DNA of 5,622 nt, from the NCBI GenBank assembly GCA_900754855.1, contig CAAEEI010000173.1:1-5622 (forward strand), read 5' to 3'. Under the pieces are notes generated by a model. That model was not told the DNA's origin. It saw only the letters and a program-made list of their open reading frames with translations, and did no database searches. Below, piece after piece: positions 1 through 5,353 of this stretch. How positions within the stretch are numbered: position 1 is the first letter of the stretch; each line of letters opens with the position of its first letter. The DNA comes from Lachnospiraceae bacterium. GTDB lineage: Bacteria > Bacillota > Clostridia > Lachnospirales > Lachnospiraceae. A program made the translations under genes and the position numbers.

Positions 1-2
1 TA

Positions 3-329
3 GAACTATTAATTCCTGCGCTGACCATTTTAAAAGAGCAGGATTTTATGGACTATCTGCAGATAGAATTATTTCAGGAACCTCTGATAAATGATGAAAC
101 GGTTTTTCAGAATATTAATCATGCTTTGGATGAAGAAGTCATGGTTGAGTTGGAAAGAGATAAACAAAAATACTGTGTAGCGCCTTTGCGTTATGCACTT
201 CGTCCGGATGGATTATATTTGTATGCTTCGGATGGAGGACAGTTGTTTGCGTTTCCAATGGCAGAAATTACCGGCTGCAAAATTACTGCCCAGAGTTTTG
301 TGCGTCAGGATTATCAGAAATTTATATGA
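3..329 (+). CDS. C-terminal part of an unrecognised protein, possibly WYL-domain-like
   Basis: The frame is open from the left edge, so this is probably the 3' end of a longer gene. It reads about 108 residues and stops with TGA at 327-329. An internal ATG at 48 has an AGCAGGA sequence 5 nt upstream and would give a 93-residue protein, so a short free-standing gene is the alternative. The C-terminal half has the order short helix, then VAPLRY, then a DGLYLYASD turn and FPMAEI. This resembles the P-x-x-L ... (W)YL ... (F)R-(L/M)-x-x-I pattern of WYL ligand-sensing domains of transcriptional regulators. That is a weak, by-eye resemblance. No HTH, signal peptide or membrane segment is visible in the part present. 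GC is about 45%, higher than the MATE gene that follows. A strong terminator two bases past the stop makes this the last gene of its transcript. The existence of the gene is fairly sure; its function is not. Confidence 0.6.
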   Translation, partial: ELLIPALTILKEQDFMDYLQIELFQEPLINDETVFQNINHALDEEVMVELERDKQKYCVAPLRYALRPDGLYLYASDGGQLFAFPMAEITGCKITAQSFVRQDYQKFI

Positions 330-330
330 A

Positions 331-370
331 ATAAAAGGAAGGTGACACAGGATGTCATCTTCCTTTTGTT
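331..370 (+). terminator. Rho-independent terminator after the first gene
   Basis: The arms at 333-347 and 353-367 pair over 15 bp with a single G-U wobble (342 with 358) around the 5-nt loop CAGGA. The 3' arm ends in TTTT and continues GTTATT, giving the U-rich tail. It begins two bases after the stop at 329. The A-run on the 5' side would let it act in both directions. It could also lower readthrough into the downstream MATE gene, whose ribosome binding site lies 16 nt past the stem. Confidence 0.85.
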
Positions 371-383
371 ATTATGGGAATCC

Positions 384-390
384 GGAGGTG
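384..390 (+). promoter_or_regulatory. Ribosome binding site that fixes the first MATE start
   Basis: GGAGGTG lies 6 nt before the ATG at 397, which is ideal spacing. The in-frame upstream ATG at 352 lies partly in the terminator loop and has no Shine-Dalgarno sequence, so 397 is the real start. Confidence 0.85.
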
Positions 391-396
391 TTTTTA

Positions 397-1743
397 ATGA
401 ATGAAAATATTTATGAAAAAAAGTCCATACATTCCCTGATTCTTTATTTTTCCATACCGGCTATTTTTTCTCTGCTCGTTGAAATTATGGCTTCTGTGGT
501 CGATACGGCTTTTGCAGGACATCTTGGAGATCGTGCAGTTGACGCATTGATTACCATGGGATTATTATCTCCGGTTTTGAGTATTTATACCGCTTTTCAG
601 GCTTTGTTTGCCGTTTCAACGGCTATTATGGTTGCAAAGCATTTAAAAAACCAGGAAGTACGAAATAAATACTTTATTACTGGCGTTTATATGACTTTTA
701 TTGCGGCAGCGGGAGTATCAATTTGTTCCTATAGCATAATGCCGGAGATTTTATCTTTTGTTGGCGCGACAGGAACGGTTGCAAAATATGCTGAGGAGTA
801 TTTAAAGATTCAATTATGCAGTAACATATGCAGCGCTCTTGGATATACCTGTACAAGTTGTATCCGGGCGTTTGGGTATCCGCGAATAGAAATGTGTATA
901 ACGGGAGCGTCAGTTTTTGCGAATATTGTTTTTAATATGATTTTTGTGTTTGGCTTTAACGCAGGGATAAAGGGTCTTGCTTATGGAACGTTTCTGAGTG
1001 AATTGTTTTGCTGTGTTTTCTCTGCATTATGGCTATATAAACATCGGTTGATTCCGGGCAAGTGGCATATTTCCATGGGACAATTAAAAAAATGTACAGT
1101 AAAATTATTAAAACTTGGAATAGCGCAGACCATGATTCAGGCATTGGCCGGATGCACAGGTTTTTTTGTCAATCAGAGTTTAATGCTTTACACAACGCTT
1201 CAACATGTTGCGGTTTGGAATGTCGTCCAGAAAATTTATACGGTATTGCTGATGCCAATAGTGGGGATTACCCAGGGGATTCAGACGATTTTGGCTTATT
1301 TTAGTGGACATCGGGAGGAGCATAAGAAGAAAAAAACAATGCGTATTACCATAAGGTATACCGTCTGTTATGGAATAGCTGCCCTGATGCTGATTTTCTT
1401 TTTCGGAAAAAACATTATATCGTTATTGATCAATGCAGAGTATATCTGTCAATGGGGAAGTAAAATTTTCTATATTGTTTTTTCCACCTTTCCGTTAATG
1501 GGAATCTTTTATACAATCACAACGTTATATGAAGTAACTGGTCATGAAGGGAAGGCAGTATTTTTGATTTTAACAAGGCAGGTGTTTTTGATGATTCCCT
1601 TGACCAATCTGTTGCCAAAAATTTTTCCGGGGTTGTCTTGTGCGATATTTTGTGCTGTCCCGATTGCGGATTTAACGGCTGTGTTGATTGCGCTCTTTAG
1701 CGGAGGAAGAAAAAGGAAAACACATGAAGAGGTGATGGAGTAA
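397..1743 (+). CDS. MATE-family multidrug efflux transporter (MepA-like)
   Basis: This 448-residue protein has about 12 hydrophobic segments, the usual size and topology of MATE (multidrug and toxic compound extrusion) exporters. These sit in the cytoplasmic membrane and expel cationic drugs or other small molecules using a Na+ or H+ gradient. Visible family features are Pro21 and Asp36 in the first membrane helix (SIPAIFSLLVEIMASVVDTAF), the IRAFGYPRIEM segment near 156-166, and PIVGITQGIQ near 287-296, which opens the second half in MepA-like members. A basic loop (about 305-320) follows helix 8. The longer frame starting at 352 is rejected because its first 15 codons overlap the terminator. 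GC is about 38%, clearly lower than in the genes downstream. No promoter is evident in the short gap before it, so it may depend on a promoter inside the preceding gene or on readthrough. The substrate cannot be predicted. Confidence 0.9.
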   Translation: MNENIYEKKSIHSLILYFSIPAIFSLLVEIMASVVDTAFAGHLGDRAVDALITMGLLSPVLSIYTAFQALFAVSTAIMVAKHLKNQEVRNKYFITGVYMTFIAAAGVSICSYSIMPEILSFVGATGTVAKYAEEYLKIQLCSNICSALGYTCTSCIRAFGYPRIEMCITGASVFANIVFNMIFVFGFNAGIKGLAYGTFLSELFCCVFSALWLYKHRLIPGKWHISMGQLKKCTVKLLKLGIAQTMIQALAGCTGFFVNQSLMLYTTLQHVAVWNVVQKIYTVLLMPIVGITQGIQTILAYFSGHREEHKKKKTMRITIRYTVCYGIAALMLIFFFGKNIISLLINAEYICQWGSKIFYIVFSTFPLMGIFYTITTLYEVTGHEGKAVFLILTRQVFLMIPLTNLLPKIFPGLSCAIFCAVPIADLTAVLIALFSGGRKRKTHEEVME

Positions 1744-1765
1744 AAAAGAACATGGATGCAAGGGG

Positions 1766-1806
1766 TTTAGATATTGAGATCATACGGCTTTTAGATGTTG
1801 GGATAA
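1766..1806 (+). repeat. Imperfect direct repeat, 24-bp period, upstream of a putative promoter
   Basis: TTTAGATATTGAGATCA at 1766-1782 recurs as TTTAGATGTTGGGATAA at 1790-1806, with 14 of 17 bases identical and starts 24 bp apart. The second copy ends just before the putative -35 element at 1809. Position and phasing suit a regulator binding as a dimer to direct repeats. The same stretch can be read as a 19-codon peptide from the ATG at 1752, so the repeat could also be a relic of coding sequence. Confidence 0.4.
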
Positions 1807-1808
1807 GG

Positions 1809-1837
1809 TAGGCAAAAATAATGGTTCGTGTTATACT
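1809..1837 (+). promoter_or_regulatory. Putative promoter for the MATE-vanR-vanS transcript
   Basis: A -35-like TAGGCA (1809-1814, 4 of 6 matches to TTGACA) is separated by 17 bp from TATACT (1832-1837, 5 of 6 matches to TATAAT). A TG dinucleotide at 1829-1830 makes an extended -10. Transcription would start near 1844, upstream of the leader ORF and the second MATE gene. With no terminator seen between 1837 and 5196, this could drive MATE, vanR and vanS together. The call rests on pattern matching only. Confidence 0.45.
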
Positions 1838-1875
1838 TACCTCATGTGTACAGGATACTTCGCAGCAGGAAGAAA

Positions 1876-1956
1876 ATGGATCAGACCATGGAAGAGAATC
1901 CTGTAAAGCGGAATAAAAACGAAAAGACGGATGAACAGGAACAAAACAATGCATAA
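1876..1956 (+). CDS. Possible 26-codon leader ORF before the second MATE gene
   Basis: An ATG at 1876 preceded by AGGAAG opens a 26-residue, highly charged hydrophilic peptide rich in Glu, Asn, Lys and Gln, ending at TAA 1954-1956. It has no known motif. Its stop overlaps the start region of the second MATE gene in another frame (candidate MATE starts at 1931 and 1949), so ribosomes finishing it could reinitiate on the MATE gene. Alternatively it is a chance ORF, or a remnant of an N-terminal extension lost by frameshift. Confidence 0.3.
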   Translation: MDQTMEENPVKRNKNEKTDEQEQNNA

Positions 1957-3358
1957 ACAACAAAAAGCTTTATTTTTAACAATAGTAACGCTGGCCTGGC
2001 CGACGCTGGTCGAGCAGTTTCTCCAGACTCTGGTACAGTATATTGATGCGGCGATGGTGGGACAAATCGGTGCGGAGGCAACGGCAACGGTGGGGATGAG
2101 TACATCGGTGACCTGGCTGGTTAACGGGCCGTTGCTGGCCATGGGGATTGGTTTTATGGCATATATTTCCAAAGCCATGGGCGCTGAAAAGATGGAACTG
2201 GTAAGAAGAGCATCGGTGCAGTCCATCATCATAACTATCCTGATGGGGGTGGGCGTTGGGTTTCTTACCCTTTTGGTCAGTCCGGTGCTTCCGGTGTGGA
2301 TGGGCGTAGAAAAGAATATCCGTCATGATGCTTCTTTATATTTTGCGATGATCTGTCTTCCCATGTTGTTTCGAAGCGCCATCATTATTTTTGGCGCTGT
2401 CTTACGTGCTGTGGGCGACACGAAAACCCCGATGCTGGTCAATGTCAGTATGAATGTCATCAATATTTTTCTGAATTTTCTCTTTATCTATGACACGAGA
2501 GTCATTAAAGCAGCAGGGCATTGTGTGAAAATCTTTGGTTTTGGGTATGGCGCTGTGGGGGCCGGAATGGCAACGGCAGTTTCTTTTGTGATTGGCGGAA
2601 TATTCATGACGATTTCTTTATATAAGAATACCTACGTGTCGCCGCGGGGATATAAAATCCGACCGGAAAAAGAAATCTTAACCCCATGTGTTCGGGTGGG
2701 ATTTCCCGTGGCGTTGGAACGTATTGCCACCTGTCTTGGTCATGTGGTGTTTTCTTCGCTGGTGACGGAACTGGGAACAGTCGCTTTTGCCGCCCACTCC
2801 ATCGCGCTGACGGTGGAACAGGCATTTTATATTCCCGGCTATGGCATGCAGACGGCGGCGGCAACCCTGGCCGGAAATATGATTGGAGCCAGAGATCAGA
2901 AAAAATTATATGAGGTCACCAGACTTTTGCTGGTGATTATCCTTGTCATCATGACTGTCTCCGGAGCAACATTATTTCTGCTGGCGCCGCAGCTTCTGGC
3001 TCTATTTACAAAAGACAGCCGGGTAATCGCACTGGGAGCAGGCGTTTTACGTATGGTGGCAGTATCGGAGCCGCTGTTTGGCGTTCTGGTTATTCTGGAA
3101 GGAATATTTAATGGGGTCGGGGATACCGTCAGACCGTTTTATTACGCCTTATTCAGCATGTGGGGAGTACGGATTTTTTTCACCTTTTTATGTGTGCATC
3201 TATTTCATCTTGGATTATACGCCGTCTGGGCATGTATGATTGCCAATAATGTCTGTCTGGCAACATTATTTATTCTTCGTTACCGCAGAGGAAAATGGAA
3301 CCCGTTAAATCAGCAAAAAAGCGCAGGGGAGAAGGAGCAGGGAAAAGAGTATGTCTGA
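1931..3358 (+). CDS. MATE-family efflux transporter, coupled to vanR
   Basis: This 475-residue, about 12-helix membrane protein belongs to the MATE cation/drug exporter family. Helix 1 carries Pro24 and Asp39 (LAWPTLVEQFLQTLVQYIDAA). The signature LRAVGDTKTPM lies at 158-168, and its second-half counterpart NGVGDTVRP lies near 394-402, reflecting the internal duplication of the family. GNMIGARD at 315-322 is the conserved loop at the start of the second half. The start is uncertain: ATG 1931 has no good Shine-Dalgarno sequence, whereas ATG 1949 (residue 7) has AGGAAC upstream at 1937-1942. It differs from the first MATE in subfamily and in base composition (about 50% GC versus 38%), so it is not a recent tandem copy. 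Its hydrophilic tail ends in TGA at 3356-3358, overlapping the vanR start by 8 bp (ATGTCTGA), which implies a shared transcript and translational coupling. The substrate is unknown. Export of a cell-envelope-active compound is a reasonable inference from the context but is unproven. Confidence 0.9.
   Translation: MNRNKTMHKQQKALFLTIVTLAWPTLVEQFLQTLVQYIDAAMVGQIGAEATATVGMSTSVTWLVNGPLLAMGIGFMAYISKAMGAEKMELVRRASVQSIIITILMGVGVGFLTLLVSPVLPVWMGVEKNIRHDASLYFAMICLPMLFRSAIIIFGAVLRAVGDTKTPMLVNVSMNVINIFLNFLFIYDTRVIKAAGHCVKIFGFGYGAVGAGMATAVSFVIGGIFMTISLYKNTYVSPRGYKIRPEKEILTPCVRVGFPVALERIATCLGHVVFSSLVTELGTVAFAAHSIALTVEQAFYIPGYGMQTAAATLAGNMIGARDQKKLYEVTRLLLVIILVIMTVSGATLFLLAPQLLALFTKDSRVIALGAGVLRMVAVSEPLFGVLVILEGIFNGVGDTVRPFYYALFSMWGVRIFFTFLCVHLFHLGLYAVWACMIANNVCLATLFILRYRRGKWNPLNQQKSAGEKEQGKEYV
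3240..3269 (+). promoter_or_regulatory. Weak candidate internal promoter for vanRS inside the MATE gene
   Basis: TTGCCA (3240-3245, 5 of 6 matches to TTGACA) is followed after 18 bp by CATTAT (3264-3269, 4 of 6 matches to TATAAT). It lies about 80 bp before the vanR start, in the place where a dedicated vanR promoter would be expected because vanR starts inside the MATE gene. It may be a chance match in coding DNA. Confidence 0.2.
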
Positions 3359-4055
3359 TAAAATATTGATTGTCGATGACGAAAAAGAAATCGCCGACCT
3401 GGTGGCGCTTTATCTGGAAAACGAAGATTATCAGGTGTTTAAATTTTGTACAGCCCGGGAAGCGCTTTTATGCATAGAAAACGAAGCGCTGGATCTGGCG
3501 GTCCTTGATGTGATGCTTCCTGACATGAACGGTTTTCAGTTATGTAAAAAAATAAGAGAAAAGCATAACTATCCCGTGATTATGCTGACAGCAAAAGGGG
3601 AAGCGGTCGATAAGATTACCGGACTGTCTTTAGGTGCGGATGACTATATGACCAAGCCCTTTCTTCCGCTGGAATTAATTGCCCGGGTAAAAGCGCAGCT
3701 TAGACGATATAAACGATATAATGTTCATCCGGCTCATGAGAAAAAAGAAGATATTCTTACGCATTCCGGACTGGTGTTAAACAGAAGAACCCACGAATGT
3801 CTGTTGAATGAAAAACCATTGTCGCTGACGCCGACAGAATTTTCCATTCTGGAGATATTGTGTCAGCGAAAAGGCGATGTGGTCAGTGCAGAAGAGTTGT
3901 TCCATGAAATATGGGGAGAGGAATACTATAACAAGAAAAATAATACCATTACGGTTCATATTCGTCATCTGCGGGAGAAGATGGGCGATTCGTTTGAGAA
4001 TCCCCGGTATATTAAGACGGTTTGGGGGTGTGGCTATAAAATTGAAAGAACATAG
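3351..4055 (+). CDS. vanR: VanR-like response regulator (OmpR family)
   Basis: This 234-residue protein is a transcription activator controlled by phosphorylation from VanS. The receiver domain covers about 1-120: acidic pair Asp9-Asp10, phospho-acceptor Asp53 (LAVLDVMLP), Thr80, and the Lys102 switch region (MTKPF). An OmpR/PhoB winged-helix DNA-binding domain covers about 135-233 and includes LSLTPTEFSILEILC and TVHIRHLREKMGD. Both halves closely follow remembered VanR sequences from enterococcal vanA and vanD operons, including the start MSDKILIVDDE, the stretch PLELIARVKAQLRRYK and the C-terminal YIKTVWG-GYKIE. In those systems VanR-P activates its own promoter and that of the resistance genes. 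The start at ATG 3351 fits the family N-terminus. It overlaps the MATE stop by 8 bp and has AAGGAG and CAGGGA upstream. The 3' end overlaps vanS by 26 bp. The family call is very secure; the van type (D-like) is inferred from gene order. Confidence 0.95.
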   Translation: MSDKILIVDDEKEIADLVALYLENEDYQVFKFCTAREALLCIENEALDLAVLDVMLPDMNGFQLCKKIREKHNYPVIMLTAKGEAVDKITGLSLGADDYMTKPFLPLELIARVKAQLRRYKRYNVHPAHEKKEDILTHSGLVLNRRTHECLLNEKPLSLTPTEFSILEILCQRKGDVVSAEELFHEIWGEEYYNKKNNTITVHIRHLREKMGDSFENPRYIKTVWGCGYKIERT

Positions 4056-5196
4056 AAAAGGGAAACTGTTTATTTTGCTTCTTATGGCAGGCGTCGTTTT
4101 TAGTTATTTGCTCTATTCTTTTGTGGATAAGGTGCTCAACGGACAATTTCTGGACTGGTTTACCCGGGAATATATGCGAAGCTATGAAAGCAGTTATGGA
4201 AGCAACGGAGAAATACTGTGGATGACGGAGCCAGACTGGCCCAAAATAAAAGCCCTGTTCCTGCTGGCGCTGATTGTGGCGGTCACCCTCTGTCTGTTTA
4301 TCGCATTTGCTTCTTCACAGATTTATGCAGAGAGAAAAAAGAAACAGACGATCACAAAAATCAGCGAAATGATACAGGACTACATGGCGGCGGAACAAAA
4401 AGCATCTGCCATTTTTCCGAAAAACTATGCGGAAATTTCCGCACAGATGACAGAGATAAAAAATACCATGCGCCATCATGAACAGGTGCTGAAAAATGAG
4501 GCGCAGAGAAAAAATGATCTGATCGCCTATCTGGCGCATGATCTGAAAACTCCCCTGACTTCCGTCATCGGGTATCTGAGTCTTCTGGATGAAGTCCCGG
4601 ATATGCCGGCGGAACAAAAAGCCAGGTATGTACACATTGCATTGGATAAAGCCTGTCGCCTGGAAAATCTGATCAATGAATTTTTTGAAATCACCCGCTA
4701 TAATTTACAGCAGATCGAACTGGAAAAAGAAACCATTGATCTTTGTTATATGCTGGTACAGATGAGTGATGAATTTTATCCGCTGCTGCATGCGCATGGA
4801 AATACAATAGCTCTGGAAGTGCCGGAGGATATGACCATTTATGGCGATGCGATGAAACTGGCCAGAGTATTTAATAATATTTTGAAAAATGCCATTGCTT
4901 ATAGCTATGAAAATACAACGATCAGAGTGGAGGCTGAAGAGAAAGAAGGAAATGTGGTTCTCTGTTTTGAAAATAAAGGAAAAACGATACCGCCACAAAA
5001 ATTAAAGTCCATATTTGAGAAGTTTTTCCGTTTAGATGATGCCCGAAGAACGGAGCAAGGCGGCGCCGGTCTGGGACTGGCCATCGCAAAAGAGATCATG
5101 CATCTGCATGGTGGAGAAATCCGGGCGGAAAGTAAAGAAGAAATCACAAGATTTATCCTTTCTCTGCCTGCAAAAAATCAGAAAAGAATAATGTAA
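4030..5196 (+). CDS. vanS: VanS-like membrane sensor histidine kinase
   Basis: This 388-residue kinase/phosphatase partners VanR. Two membrane helices (about 11-31 and 75-95) flank an extracytoplasmic loop of about 43 residues, the likely sensing region. The catalytic core runs H box AHDLKTPLTS (phospho-His170), NNILKNAIAY (N box, about 282-291), FEKFFRLD (F box) and GGAGLGLAIAK (G2 box, about 344-354). The G1 box is degenerate (CFENKG), as I recall for VanS of the vanA operon. The core strongly matches VanS, for example GYLSLLDE-PDMP, FFEITRYNLQ and YMLVQM-DEFYP, while the N-terminal sensor segment is much less conserved. The start is taken as GTG 4030, giving (M)AIKLKE like the MVIKLK start of VanS. 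TTG 4042 is an alternative, and the open frame upstream to 3877 only shadows vanR. The start overlaps vanR by 26 bp. Usual family length is about 380 residues. A terminator follows, so vanRS ends its own transcript. Confidence 0.93.
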   Translation: MAIKLKEHRKGKLFILLLMAGVVFSYLLYSFVDKVLNGQFLDWFTREYMRSYESSYGSNGEILWMTEPDWPKIKALFLLALIVAVTLCLFIAFASSQIYAERKKKQTITKISEMIQDYMAAEQKASAIFPKNYAEISAQMTEIKNTMRHHEQVLKNEAQRKNDLIAYLAHDLKTPLTSVIGYLSLLDEVPDMPAEQKARYVHIALDKACRLENLINEFFEITRYNLQQIELEKETIDLCYMLVQMSDEFYPLLHAHGNTIALEVPEDMTIYGDAMKLARVFNNILKNAIAYSYENTTIRVEAEEKEGNVVLCFENKGKTIPPQKLKSIFEKFFRLDDARRTEQGGAGLGLAIAKEIMHLHGGEIRAESKEEITRFILSLPAKNQKRIM

Positions 5197-5243
5197 AATT
5201 AACTTTTTCTTAGGAATTAAATAAAGAAAGATTAAAAGACCGG

Positions 5244-5289
5244 CAGTCGTTGTTTAGTAAACTATTCAGGAAACAACGGCTGTTTTTTT
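5244..5289 (+). terminator. Rho-independent terminator after vanS
   Basis: The 5' arm (5244-5255) and 3' arm (5271-5282) pair over 12 bp with one U-G wobble (5247 with 5279). A 15-nt loop separates them and seven T residues follow at 5283-5289. It lies 47 bp beyond the vanS stop and separates the vanRS transcript from vanY, implying an independent vanY promoter. The 3' arm can also pair perfectly over 9 bp with 5300-5308. Confidence 0.85.
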
Positions 5290-5298
5290 GTGTGGAAT

Positions 5299-5343
5299 GC
5301 AGCCGTTGAGGATGTCGTTATATCCACAGGATACTAAGAAAAA
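5299..5343 (+). promoter_or_regulatory. Probable vanY promoter/operator region
   Basis: Between the terminator and the vanY ribosome binding site lie a TATATC -10-like element (5319-5324) with no good -35, a 13-bp palindrome TATCCACAGGATA (5321-5333), and the decamer ACAGGATACT (5326-5335), which also occurs at 1850-1859. A weak -35 is expected for a promoter that depends on an activator such as phosphorylated VanR. The exact start of transcription cannot be assigned. TTGAGG with GATACT 18 bp downstream is another match, but it would leave too little leader before the ATG. Confidence 0.4.
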
Positions 5344-5347
5344 GGAG
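5341..5347 (+). promoter_or_regulatory. Ribosome binding site of the vanY-like gene
   Basis: AAAGGAG sits 6 nt before the ATG at 5354, supporting that start. Confidence 0.8.
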
Positions 5348-5353
5348 AAAACA

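Larger units (their letters stand above)
5203..5344. repeat. Inverted copies of CTAAGAAAAAG flanking the vanS-vanY gap
   Basis: CTAAGAAAAAG reads on the minus strand at 5203-5213 and on the plus strand at 5334-5344, an exact 11-bp inverted repeat with a 120-bp separation. The first copy, just after the vanS stop, extended as TCCTAAGAAAAA, matches 8 of the 10 informative positions of the VanR-box consensus I remember (TCGTANGAAANT). The second copy matches 7 and runs into the vanY ribosome binding site. They could be VanR-P sites. The A-rich composition makes chance a real alternative. Confidence 0.35.

Noticed and set aside
352..396. In-frame ATG at 352 as the start of the first MATE gene
   Set aside because: It lies partly in the loop of the terminator hairpin and has no ribosome binding site, whereas ATG 397 has GGAGGTG at 6 nt and gives a normal MATE N-terminus.
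1752..1811. A 19-codon ORF (starting MDARGLDIEIIR) after the first MATE gene
   Set aside because: It is very short with no ribosome binding site; it could be a gene remnant, but nothing supports expression. It explains part of the direct repeat noted separately.
1697..2326. Several overlapping minus-strand open frames across the gap and the second MATE start
   Set aside because: They have low-complexity, Pro/His/Ser-rich translations, no ribosome binding sites, and lie opposite a clear MATE gene.
2604..2913. Open frames on both strands inside the second MATE gene
   Set aside because: They are shadows of the MATE reading frame with no recognisable protein features.
3877..4029. Upstream extension of the vanS frame to an ATG at 3877
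   Set aside because: It lies entirely within the vanR coding region in another frame, and its translation does not resemble VanS; VanS homology begins at GTG 4030.
4315..5147. Minus-strand open frames opposite vanS
   Set aside because: They are antisense to the conserved kinase domains, with no ribosome binding site or family resemblance.
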